In this document: one piece after another, positions 20,015 to 28,776 of the stretch | Layout of the letters: each line of letters begins with the position of its first letter | Position numbering within the stretch: position 1 is the first letter of the stretch | Origin: Euhalothece natronophila Z-M001 | GTDB taxonomy: Bacteria > Cyanobacteriota > Cyanobacteriia > Cyanobacteriales > Rubidibacteraceae | DNA: 64,000 nucleotides | Assembly: GCF_007904085.1 (NCBI RefSeq) | Contig: NZ_CP042326.1 | Location: 682,001-746,000 of the forward strand | Direction of reading: 5' to 3' | The notes under the pieces: generated by a model | Databases searched by the model: none | What the model was told of the DNA's origin: nothing | Seen by the model: only the letters and a program-made list of their open reading frames with translations | Position numbers and translations under genes: made by a program

Positions 20015-20554
20015 CTATAGGGGGTAGCCTATAGCTTTTAAGGGTAGGGCATAACCGCCAGTAATTAAGTAAACTTCTGCTGCATTTTCTCCAATTTGAC
20101 GCGTTAAATTTCCTAAGCGATCGCGAAATACCCGTCCACTTTTATAAGCTGGAATAACCCCCCAGCCTGTCTCTTCTCCCACTAAAATTACTTGGGAAGA
20201 AGTTTGTTGTAAGGTATCTAAAAAATGAGTGAGAGTCACCTCCCATTCTGCTTCTGTCTCAACCAGTAAATTTGCCACCCAAGTGCCAAGAGAATCTATT
20301 AATAGGCAATCTTGTGCTGTTCCTTGTGCAATAAATTCAGCTAAAGCAGTGGGAATTTCTTGAGTTTGCCAAGAAGTAGGACGACGAGAAGCGTGTTTTT
20401 GTAGCTTTTTTTGCCATCCTGGATCATTGGGATCAGCGATCGCGGTTGCTACATAAGTAACAGGGTGATTAGACTGTTTTGCCAGTTTCTCAGCCCATTC
20501 ACTTTTGCCAGAATTCGCTGGCCCTAAAACTAGGGTAACTTGATTTTTTGCCAC
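20015..20554 (-). CDS. cobU: Adenosylcobinamide kinase / guanylyltransferase
   Basis: The 179-residue protein has the CobU/CobP P-loop LVLGPANSGKSEWAEKLA, the family motif VTYVATA with HASRRPTSWQT, DSLGTWVANLL, and GEETGWGVIPAYKSGRVFRDRLG. It phosphorylates adenosylcobinamide and transfers GMP to it in assembly of the nucleotide loop of cobalamin or pseudocobalamin. Two corrin-ring genes, cobL and cobH, lie 30 kb away. Length is normal. Confidence 0.93.
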   Translation of the reverse strand: MAKNQVTLVLGPANSGKSEWAEKLAKQSNHPVTYVATAIADPNDPGWQKKLQKHASRRPTSWQTQEIPTALAEFIAQGTAQDCLLIDSLGTWVANLLVETEAEWEVTLTHFLDTLQQTSSQVILVGEETGWGVIPAYKSGRVFRDRLGNLTRQIGENAAEVYLITGGYALPLKAIGYPL

Positions 20555-20612
20555 TGCTATTAATATTCTACGGTAATTTAACTACAGTTTCCATCCTACT
20601 TTTAATTTTTTA

Positions 20613-21878
20613 TCATTCATTCATATTTCGATAAGTAGCGACAGCTGAGGGGGAAATTCGGTTAAGATAGCGAAAAATCCAATATTTAAAGATCGTATCT
20701 AGAATTACTGGAAATGTTGCAATAAAAATAAAATTAAATTCTCGATTTTCTGGCAAACCAAAATGTCGGGATATTTGTTCTAAAATAACTTCCCAGCCAT
20801 GAGGAGAATGATAACCAACAAAAATATCCGTGGACAGAATAATAATAAAAGCTTTAGCAGAATCACTTAACCCATAAACAAATTCATCAATAAATGACTT
20901 GAGTACCGCAATTTCTTCTCGGCTTCGATAAATAATAATTGTAAAAGCAATTACTGAACAAATATCAGCAATAATATTCTCAATAGCATTTAAGCTACGA
21001 TAACGATAATATTCAGCAATTTCTCGTGCTTTTTCTCTCACTTTTTCTTCCATTTCAGCCTCAGACATTTCAGGTTGCATCCCTAAAATTTCTTCAAAAC
21101 GTAATGTTTCTTCAAAGTGTTGTAGTTCTTGTAATGCCTCTTCCCGAAAGTCTCGATTAATAAATAAGACTTGTTGATCTTCTTGAACAAAATAATGTTC
21201 AGCGATAGGTGCAATAATAAAATTTTTAGTAATTTGATGAGTTAATAGCGGCACAATAATTAGGATTAATAAAAACCGAATTGAGATAGCTGTTTTATCC
21301 CGAGAACTGCGAAAATTCCTAATTACTTCTTCTTCAGCATCAGAAGACTTTTCGACCTCTCGCTTAATTCGATTAAGAGTTCTTAACAGCGATCGCGGTA
21401 AAACACTAGTTTGGTCAGAGATAGTTCTTGGCTTTGATGATCGCTCCTGATTGGCAATATTGCTTAATTTTTGCTGTTGTTCTTTTGGAGGTTGCTTAAT
21501 ATTTTTTCCTGATTCTAATTTTTCATAAGTGGAAATTATGTCCTCAGCAACATTTAGTTTCTCGATAATTAAATCAGTATTCTTAAAATATTGATTACGA
21601 GGGTAATCTTGGGCTGCCCAACGTAAAAAGGAGCGACTTTCCTTGAACTTTTTCAGATTATCACCAACAATTCGTAAATTACGATTAACCTCTTGCTCAA
21701 AATAAGAAAAAACTTCATCTGAATAAGAACTATTTTTCTGTTGGATAGGTTGTTGTTCAAAATACTCATCTTCAATGAGTTTAATCATTAAAGCCGCTTG
21801 ATAAGCCTTCTCTAAACTTTCTTCAGGAGATTCAGAGAACCACGGCACAAATTGACGAATTTTTCTTGGTAAATACAT
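20613..21878 (-). CDS. pxcA: Proton extrusion protein PxcA (CemA/CotA homologue)
   Basis: The 421 residues have a long soluble N-terminus (about 200 aa) with a coiled-coil character. The CemA core follows: a first helix (AISIRFLLILIIVPLLTHQI), a second near ICSVIAFTIIIY, and the C-terminal block AFIIILSTDIFVGYHSPHGWEVIL to FPVILDTIFKYWIFRYLNR. The HSPHGWE and FKYWIFRYLNR motifs are diagnostic. PxcA promotes light-induced Na+-dependent proton efflux at the inner membrane and helps cells acclimate to acid and to changing light. Confidence 0.93.
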   Translation of the reverse strand: MYLPRKIRQFVPWFSESPEESLEKAYQAALMIKLIEDEYFEQQPIQQKNSSYSDEVFSYFEQEVNRNLRIVGDNLKKFKESRSFLRWAAQDYPRNQYFKNTDLIIEKLNVAEDIISTYEKLESGKNIKQPPKEQQQKLSNIANQERSSKPRTISDQTSVLPRSLLRTLNRIKREVEKSSDAEEEVIRNFRSSRDKTAISIRFLLILIIVPLLTHQITKNFIIAPIAEHYFVQEDQQVLFINRDFREEALQELQHFEETLRFEEILGMQPEMSEAEMEEKVREKAREIAEYYRYRSLNAIENIIADICSVIAFTIIIYRSREEIAVLKSFIDEFVYGLSDSAKAFIIILSTDIFVGYHSPHGWEVILEQISRHFGLPENREFNFIFIATFPVILDTIFKYWIFRYLNRISPSAVATYRNMNE

Positions 21879-22124
21879 TCAATATGCTAATTTGTTATGG
21901 ATTACTGTTGATTTATTTGTAATAATATCTTAGTTAATTAAAAGAATAAAATTGAAACAAATTGACACCATGACTCACTTAATAATTCCAATAACAATCA
22001 ATAACCACGAAATAACCACGAACAAATAACAAACATTATAATAGATAAAAATTTTATCGTGCCGAACTCACTTTTAAGATAAGCTGGAAAATAGAAGTAT
22101 TTAGGGGAATTTTAACAAATATAC

Positions 22125-24188
22125 ATGGCAGTAAAACACGCCAGTTGGATCGTTGGTGATGCTAGAAGTGGTAAAACGACCTATTTAGTCGAAAATTTTC
22201 AGCAATGGGTACAACAGAAGCAAAATGCCATAGAGGATCAAAGCCAAGCGCAATGGATGCCTTCTGTGATTGTCCTTGCTGCTAATCATAACACTGCCGA
22301 GCAACTGAGCCAGAAATTAACTCATGCTGGTTATCCGATTGCGACTAAAACCCCTCTTGGCTTCATGGAAGAAGAGGTTAACTTATTCTTTCCTCTTTGC
22401 TGTGAAATTTTAAGCCTAACTCCCAAATTTCCCTTAAAATTACGCCCTGAAACCGAACAAACTCTTGCTAGCAGTTTCTGGCATTCTGCTTGGCCAGAAG
22501 CCATAATTCCAAATGGGAAAGTGGAGTCTCGCCTTGTTCGAACCACCTTAGATATTTTACAGCTTGCTGGTGCTAGTGGCACGCCACTAGAGGAAATTGC
22601 TACTCGCTTGAGTGTTACTCTCTCGGAAGAAGAAAAAGCTTTAATTGGCGATGAAGCATTAATCCCTTTAATGGCAGAATTAATAGTTAACTGGCGAGAT
22701 TGGTGCTTAAAACAAGGATTTCTCACCTATGGGTTAATTTACTACCTTTATGGACAAGTTTTGTTAACTCATCCCTTTTATCAAGCCTATTTGCAAGACT
22801 ACTATCAGGGAATATTTGCTGATGATGTGGATGATTATCCCGCGATCGCGCAACATTTAGCCAGTCTTTTTTTACAGAATCATGCCAAAGCCGCTTTTAC
22901 CTTTAACCCTAATGGTAAAATCCGTTTAGGACTTGGAGCCGACCCTGATGCTTGGGAAAAATTAGCCAGTGATTGTGAGATCATTCGCCTTACCCCTTCT
23001 CCTTCTCTAGACTCTCCCCCACAAGCGATTGCCCCTATTCTAGAGATGATTGCTAATCCACAAATTGTCAAGCCTCTTCCTCCCTGTATTCACCAGATTG
23101 AAACCTCCTCGCGTTCTCAACTTTTAAGAGAAACTGCCAAAACCATTATTAAGCTTATTGAAGAAGAAAATATTTCGCCTACAGACATTGCCATCATTGC
23201 CCCAGGTTTAGACGAAATAGCTCGTTATACCCTGATTAAGATTCTAAGCGATCACTCTCAACCGGTTAACCCACTCAGGGAACAACGTCCTCTGATCGCC
23301 TCTTCTTTAGTTCGCGCCCTTCTCAGCGTAACTTGTTTGATTTATCCCAATTTAGGGCGATTTTTAACGAATCATGATGTTGCTGAGATGCTAATTATCT
23401 TAACAGAACATTCCTCTCACCCCATTGATCCAGTACGCGCTGGATTAATTGCTGATTATTGTTATCAAGCTGATCCCAATGCGCCTCAGTTGTTAGAAAT
23501 TCAAAATTTTCCTCGCTGGGATCGAATTGGTTATAAAGCTGAAACTGCTTACAACCAACTTCGCCATTGGATAGAAGAAAAAAAAGCCCAAGAAAATCCA
23601 ATGTCTGTAACGGGTTTACTCAATGAGGCTATTACTAAATTTCTCTGGAAGGGAAATAATATTTCAGTGGCAAATTTAGCTAATCTTAAAGCTTTAACAG
23701 AAACCACCCAACATTATTGGGAGGTAGAAGAAAGAATTGCTCAGCAAGAAAGCAAGTTTTCTACAGAAAGTGATCTCATGGCTAACTTTATTCAACTGCT
23801 AAAACAGGGAACAATTACCGCTAACCCAGATCCTAATTCTTCTTTAGAATCTGATTTTCCCCAAGGCGTTACGATTGCTAATATTTTTCAATATCGCTCC
23901 CATCGTATCTCTCATGGTTATCAATTTTGGCTCGATATTGGATCAAGTTTATGGGAACAACCGGGAGTAGCTAATCTTTTTGCCTCTTCTGCCTTTATTC
24001 AGCAGAATCCTTATACTGATTCAACCTCAGAAGATAATGCCCATTTGCAACGGATCATTAATGATTTATTAGGAAGAGCCACTAAAAACGTTTATTTATG
24101 TCATAGTGATTTAGCTGTTAATGGCACGGAACAAAATGGGATACTATTAAGTTTATTATCTGCGCCCAATACGATCAAAAGTCATTGA
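22125..24188 (+). CDS. UvrD/AddB-like P-loop protein, degenerate SF1 helicase relative
   Basis: The 687 residues start with a Walker A loop (IVGDARSGKTTYLV) and then VIVLAANHNTAEQLSQKL, the order of motifs I and Ia in UvrD/AddB helicases. Middle motifs include FADDVDDYPAI, where a Walker B-like DDVDD box stands in for the usual DExx of SF1. Motif III and VI equivalents are poor. The C-terminal region (VTIANIFQYRSHRISHGYQFWLDIG) corresponds to the motif V area. No nuclease or Fe-S cysteines are seen. Similar proteins in cyanobacteria are annotated loosely as recombinase-related. ATPase activity seems possible, helicase activity less certain. Confidence 0.55.
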   Translation: MAVKHASWIVGDARSGKTTYLVENFQQWVQQKQNAIEDQSQAQWMPSVIVLAANHNTAEQLSQKLTHAGYPIATKTPLGFMEEEVNLFFPLCCEILSLTPKFPLKLRPETEQTLASSFWHSAWPEAIIPNGKVESRLVRTTLDILQLAGASGTPLEEIATRLSVTLSEEEKALIGDEALIPLMAELIVNWRDWCLKQGFLTYGLIYYLYGQVLLTHPFYQAYLQDYYQGIFADDVDDYPAIAQHLASLFLQNHAKAAFTFNPNGKIRLGLGADPDAWEKLASDCEIIRLTPSPSLDSPPQAIAPILEMIANPQIVKPLPPCIHQIETSSRSQLLRETAKTIIKLIEEENISPTDIAIIAPGLDEIARYTLIKILSDHSQPVNPLREQRPLIASSLVRALLSVTCLIYPNLGRFLTNHDVAEMLIILTEHSSHPIDPVRAGLIADYCYQADPNAPQLLEIQNFPRWDRIGYKAETAYNQLRHWIEEKKAQENPMSVTGLLNEAITKFLWKGNNISVANLANLKALTETTQHYWEVEERIAQQESKFSTESDLMANFIQLLKQGTITANPDPNSSLESDFPQGVTIANIFQYRSHRISHGYQFWLDIGSSLWEQPGVANLFASSAFIQQNPYTDSTSEDNAHLQRIINDLLGRATKNVYLCHSDLAVNGTEQNGILLSLLSAPNTIKSH

Positions 24189-24218
24189 TTATTGATTGAG
24201 TGAATTGCCAATTCTTAA

Positions 24219-25340
<1,122 letters not shown>

Positions 25341-25407
25341 AAAAAATCCGCGATCGCGCTTGCTATCTTGAGACCCCTGTGCTAGTATTAATAATTGCGT
25401 GGAAAAC

Positions 25408-25490
25408 GGGTCGGTGCCCGAGTGGTTAATGGGGGCGGACTGTAAATTCGCTGGCTATCGCCTACGTTGGTTCAAATCCAACCCGGCCCA
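25408..25490 (+). tRNA. trnY: tRNA-Tyr (anticodon GTA)
   Basis: This is an 83-nt class II tRNA. The acceptor GGGTCGG pairs with CCGGCCC (one T-G pair), and the discriminator is A. The anticodon stem GCGGA/TTCGC holds loop CTGTAAA. A long variable arm follows, then T-arm GTTGG-TTCAAAT-CCAAC. It lies 8 bp before tRNA-Thr. Confidence 0.95.
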
Positions 25491-25498
25491 CTACCCAC

Positions 25499-25570
25499 GC
25501 CCGTGTAGCTCAGCGGTAGAGCACACCCTTGGTAAGGGTGAGGTCACGAGTTCAAGTCTCGTCACGGGCT
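25499..25570 (+). tRNA. trnT: tRNA-Thr (anticodon GGT), homing target of the adjacent CAST
   Basis: This is a 72-nt cloverleaf. The acceptor GCCCGTG pairs with CACGGGC with discriminator T, the anticodon stem CACCC/GGGTG has loop TTGGTAA, and the T-arm follows. Bases 25541-25557 (AGGTCACGAGTTCAAGT) equal the guide at 25788-25804 (opposite strand), with GTG at 25538-25540 as the PAM. The tRNA is intact, and the transposon end lies 16 bp beyond it. Confidence 0.95.
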
Positions 25571-25586
25571 TACAAAAGTTAGTAGG

Positions 25587-25677
25587 TGTACATTCACTAA
25601 TTATTTGTCATCGGTAACAGATTAGTGTCGTCTTAACAAATTATTTGTCGTTATTACTAAAATTGTCGTTAGATCGC
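25587..25677. mobile_element. Type V-K CAST transposon end (TGTACA, TnsB-site repeats)
   Basis: The sequence starts TGTACA at 25587. Repeated TTTGTC/TGTCG/GACAAAT-type motifs follow: ATTATTTGTCATCGGTAACAG, AGTGTCGTCTTAAC, AAATTATTTGTCG, AAAATTGTCG. This is the same layout as the ends of known V-K CRISPR-associated transposons, where TnsB binds short repeats. It abuts the tRNA-Thr 46 bp downstream of the PAM. It is the CRISPR-proximal end of the element. The opposite end was not found. The 5 bp before TGTACA are GTAGG (possible target duplication). Confidence 0.8.
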
Positions 25678-25787
25678 TAGTCTTGAAAAATTAGCTTTAC
25701 AATAGAGTTTCGACTATTTTAACCGGTTATCAAAGAAATTTTTAATCTCTCTCCCGTTGCAATAGCTAGTCGAAACCTAAAAGCTAA

Positions 25788-26097
25788 ACTTGAACTCGTG
25801 ACCTCTTTCAATCCATCTCTAATTTTAATTGATGGATTCCTTCTTGCTCGAAGGTGATTCAGTAGCTATTCTATGATTAGCCCATCCCCCTATTGCTGGG
25901 AGCGCACCTACCTCGTAAGATCAAAGTACAAGACCTATTCTTTTACGAGTTAATCATTTCTACAAAATTGGCAGAAATCAGCATCAGGGTGAATCGCTAC
26001 TAGGGTCAGAAAGCACACCTACTTCTAGTAGATAAACTAACCCAAATTTTTCACAGTTCAGAGGCTCAAACTTGAGCATGACCAACGGCGCGATTAG
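25788..26097 (-). ncRNA. Naturally fused single-guide RNA (tracrRNA copy B + homing guide to tRNA-Thr)
   Basis: Reading on the minus strand from about 26097, the sequence follows the Cas12k tracrRNA: CGCCG-rich 5' end, CCTCTGAAC, GGGTTAGTTT, GCTTTCTGACCC, CACCCTGATGCTG, GGTGCGCTCCCAGCAA and ACTGAATCACC. At its 3' end, where a tracrRNA would stop at the anti-repeat, AATCCATC and GATGGATT form a perfect 8-bp hairpin with a 13-nt loop. The repeat-type end TGAAAG follows. The next 17 nt, AGGTCACGAGTTCAAGT, equal tRNA-Thr 25541-25557; the match ends exactly there. This is the same plan as an engineered Cas12k sgRNA. Promoter: a TATATA box lies near 26108. Confidence 0.82.
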
Positions 26098-26125
26098 ATT
26101 TATATAGATTTATATAGATTTATAT
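26096..26125. repeat. Three 10-bp tandem repeats (AGATTTATAT)
   Basis: Three exact copies of AGATTTATAT lie immediately upstream (minus strand) of tracrRNA copy B. On that strand they contribute TATA-like -10 sequences, and they may form or regulate its promoter. Confidence 0.8.
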
Positions 26126-26153
26126 TTCATATAAATGCCTTAGGAAGGATTAT

Positions 26154-26331
26154 CTTTCAATCAATCTTAAGGGCAAAACCTTATTGCAACCCCAATCTTT
26201 ATTTCCATTTTTAATGAAATGCACTTTCAATCAATCTTAAGGGCAAAACCTTATTGCAACTAAGAGGATAATCCGTAAGATAGTATAGGTTTTCCTTTCA
26301 ATCAATCTTAAGGGCAAAACCTTATTGCAAC
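26154..26331 (-). CRISPR. Type V-K CRISPR array: 3 repeats, 2 spacers
   Basis: Three identical 37-bp repeats are at 26154-26190, 26224-26260 and 26295-26331, separated by spacers of 33 and 34 bp. On the minus strand the repeat begins GTTGCAATAAGG, has an internal TAAGG/CCTTA hairpin and ends GATTGATTGAAAG, the terminal TTGAAAG being typical of Cas12k repeats. Transcription from the cas12k side is expected. No part of either spacer was seen elsewhere in the window. The array lies between the two tracrRNA copies. Confidence 0.95.
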
Positions 26332-26501
26332 CGCGCCTTTCAAAAGCACTGTCACACAAGGGTTCTAAAGGCAGTTTGCGCGAGTCTCAACTAAAACTGA
26401 ATTCTCTGGTCAAAGAAATACTAGAGATTATTAATCAAAAAGGCTGAAACGCCCGTCAGTGAAGACATAAAGAAAGTGCGCGAATCCCTCTAGAAAATTC
26501 T

Positions 26502-26780
26502 CTTGGTTCAAAAAGCCTCAAACCAAGTCCTCAAGGTGATTCCCCCTTGCTCGGAGGTGGTTCAGTCGCTGTCACAGCAGTTAGCCCGCGCCCTTTTTGC
26601 TGGGAGCGCACCGACCCGATCGAAATTGATCAGTTAATCATCCCTACTCAAAAGTAGAAATCAGCATCAGGGTGGACGGCGACTAGGGTCAGAAAGCACA
26701 CCTACTTCTAGCAGGCAAACTAACCCACATTTTTCGCAGTTCAGAGGCTTAAAGTTAAGCATGACCTGCGGCGCGATTAA
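26502..26780 (-). ncRNA. Cas12k tracrRNA, canonical copy A
   Basis: On the minus strand, about 60 bp downstream of the cas12k stop, the sequence carries the conserved Cas12k tracrRNA blocks: CGCGCCGCAGGTCATGC, CCTCTGAAC, GTGGGTTAGTTTGC, GTGCTTTCTGACCC, CACCCTGATGCTG, GGTGCGCTCCCAGCAA and GACTGAACCACC. It ends in AATCACCTTGAGG, which can pair with the 3' part of the CRISPR repeat (complement of CTTAAG and GATT, allowing G-U). A 7-bp hairpin CTTGGTT/AACCAAG at 26502-26527 follows, probably the 3' end. Candidate promoter on the minus strand: TACAAT at 26788-26793 and TTGTTT at 26812-26817, 18 bp apart. Confidence 0.88.
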
Positions 26781-26843
26781 TAATTTTATTGTATTGTCAA
26801 GGTTCAGAAGAAAACAAGGATTTTAATAATTTTTTACAAAAAA

Positions 26844-28709
26844 TCAACGAGCTTGATAAGCTAAAATTGCGATTTCTTTGGCTTCCTCTTGAGGAGAACC
26901 TCGAATCGTTTGTTGATTTTGCTCAATAGTAATTCCTCCTTGATTAGCTTTGGTTTTAATTTGTTCAATTAATCTGCCATAACTCCACTGATGAACTTCA
27001 ATTCGGTATTGTTTAGCATATTGTTTCTGTCCTTCGAGATAACCAGGAACTTTCTGTTCGGCTCGCATCTTGACTTCAGTTTGAATTAACTCACGGAGAT
27101 TTTCAAGTTTGGGTAGAACAATACTTCCCACTTGATAAGTTTGAGCAACTTTAACAATTGCTTTTGCGATTAAATGATCAATATATTCTCCTAGCTCAGA
27201 ATTTTTTAGCTGATTAGTGGCAAACTTTTTCTGATTTTTATGCCGTTGATGGGATTGCTTTTTCTTGGTTTGGCGTTGTCGATTGAGTAATTTATAGTTC
27301 TCACCTAATAGTTGTTTGATACTGCGATAAGTGATTGCTTTTCCAGTTGTACCATCAACGATCGCGATCGTGGCAGGTTTCTCTAATCTAAAAGCTACCC
27401 CAAGAAGGAGATGAGGTTGACCTTGATAGAGAGGTTTACTAGGACGGGGATAAGAATGCTTCAAGCGATCGCGCGTTGTTTGTTTACGCTTAATAAAGGC
27501 TTCTTGAGTTTGAGTTAAATTATCTTTCTCCTCCATGTTCGTGAGAATTTTAGTAATTTCATCACTTTTTTCCTGTTTGACTTGTTCAGTTCCTTCTGCT
27601 GTCCATAAGCGAGTATCAACTGTACACTGCAATGTTAAATAGTTAATCTGCCAAGGCTGACCTTTAGCTGTACCTTCTTGCCACAAAATACGGGCGGAAC
27701 GAAGAGTAAATAAGCTACTAGAATGGTGCTTTTTGCTGGCTCGTTTGGTTTCCTGATCTTCGTAAAATCGTTGAAACCACTTGAGTTGTCTTTGGTCACA
27801 ATAAATTTGAAATGTCTGCTTACTTAAGCCACTAAACCGAACACAAAGGCGACCTTTTTCGTTTTTACTCCACGTTAAATCCTCATTGGTTTCGTAACTG
27901 ATGGGAAAGGGAACAGATTTGGGCTTAGTCAGTAAGATATTTTGCCAAGATTTGAATTGTTCTTTATCTTTGGGAACGGTATTCGCTGCGGTGAGTAAGG
28001 TTTCTAACCATTGTTCCCCAGTTAAATCTCGTCCTTTGGGTAAACTGCTTTCGATTTGCTTGGTTAATCGTTCAACTTTGATTTCTGCTTTACGTCGTCG
28101 TTGAGCGAATTTTTCAGGGTCTTCTTCCTCTTTAGGAAGTTTACAATTGTTTTTGAGAAGGTACGCGATCGCGCTCCGAGTTAAACTATCTTCTGCATTG
28201 TCATGAGCATCAAACAGACTTTTTCCATAACTATTTTTTTGCTTTTTCGATTTCTTTTTGCTCTTACTTGTAGAAGGCTGAAGAGAGGCAAGGATTTCAC
28301 TGGCTTGATGGCGAAGTGTCTTTAAAGAACACTCTGCTTGGGTACAGAGTTCTTGATCACTTTTGAGAATTTCTAACCAGCGTTTTTGACCATTGAGCCT
28401 CCATTGCAAGCGTTGCTGTAGGGCAAGCCAAGATTGATAAATATATTCCACCAACTTAGTCGCGCTGGTATAAAATCTTGCTGGTTGACCAATGAAGCGA
28501 GAATCTTCTTTTAAAGGCTTACAGAGTTGGCTAACGATTCCCCCAGGAAGTTTTCCTTTCTGTCGCCAAGTTTCAAATTCAGGATGTTCCGCTACCTGTT
28601 TTAGCAGTTCGTTGATTAACGGCGTATTCTGTTGCGCCATTAACTGCCAAAGCTGATGGCGAGTGTCTTCGCTGGCAACAAGGCGACATTGAATCGTTAT
28701 TTGGCTCAT
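26844..28709 (-). CDS. cas12k: Cas12k, nuclease-dead effector of a type V-K CRISPR-associated transposon
   Basis: The 621-residue protein aligns by eye with Scytonema hofmannii Cas12k over its length. Matching blocks: start MSQITIQCRLV; NTPLINELL; SRSAIAYLLKNNCKL-like; PKGRDLTGEQWLETLLTA; SLFTLRSARILWQEG; PSKPLYQGQ; LEKPATIAIVDG; SYGRLIEQIKTKA; and IRGSPQEEAKEIAILAY. At the RuvC-I position, where active Cas12/TnpB has D-x-G, this protein has VAFRLEKPA, so the catalytic Asp is absent, as in all Cas12k. It is expected to bind the guide and target without cutting, and to recruit TniQ/TnsC/TnsB. Those partners are not in the window. It is divergent from cvkR. Confidence 0.95.
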   Translation of the reverse strand: MSQITIQCRLVASEDTRHQLWQLMAQQNTPLINELLKQVAEHPEFETWRQKGKLPGGIVSQLCKPLKEDSRFIGQPARFYTSATKLVEYIYQSWLALQQRLQWRLNGQKRWLEILKSDQELCTQAECSLKTLRHQASEILASLQPSTSKSKKKSKKQKNSYGKSLFDAHDNAEDSLTRSAIAYLLKNNCKLPKEEEDPEKFAQRRRKAEIKVERLTKQIESSLPKGRDLTGEQWLETLLTAANTVPKDKEQFKSWQNILLTKPKSVPFPISYETNEDLTWSKNEKGRLCVRFSGLSKQTFQIYCDQRQLKWFQRFYEDQETKRASKKHHSSSLFTLRSARILWQEGTAKGQPWQINYLTLQCTVDTRLWTAEGTEQVKQEKSDEITKILTNMEEKDNLTQTQEAFIKRKQTTRDRLKHSYPRPSKPLYQGQPHLLLGVAFRLEKPATIAIVDGTTGKAITYRSIKQLLGENYKLLNRQRQTKKKQSHQRHKNQKKFATNQLKNSELGEYIDHLIAKAIVKVAQTYQVGSIVLPKLENLRELIQTEVKMRAEQKVPGYLEGQKQYAKQYRIEVHQWSYGRLIEQIKTKANQGGITIEQNQQTIRGSPQEEAKEIAILAYQAR

Positions 28710-28756
28710 CTTTTATATCAAGCCTGTTTAATAAAAACACAAATGTATTATAACGG

Positions 28757-28770
28757 AATTTTATAAAATT
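28757..28770. promoter_or_regulatory. Palindrome between cas12k and cvkR, candidate CvkR operator
   Basis: AATTTTATAAAATT is a perfect 14-bp palindrome ending 6 bp before the cvkR ATG, inside the 67-bp divergent promoter region. MerR-type CvkR proteins of V-K elements repress this intergenic promoter. The palindrome's role is inferred from its position, not from a known motif. Confidence 0.45.
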
Positions 28771-28776
28771 GACGAT

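Noticed and set aside
25399-25617. A 72-aa frame after the CNNM gene
   Set aside because: It runs straight through tRNA-Tyr and tRNA-Thr; both cloverleaves are complete.
26332-26500. A further degenerate CRISPR repeat (TTTTGAAAG) on the leader side of the array
   Set aside because: Only the last nine bases resemble a repeat, and just five bases separate it from the next repeat.
26844-28709. Treating the effector as an active TnpB or Cas12 nuclease
   Set aside because: The RuvC-I Asp is replaced, the full length matches Cas12k, and the neighbours are cvkR, tracrRNA and a V-K repeat.
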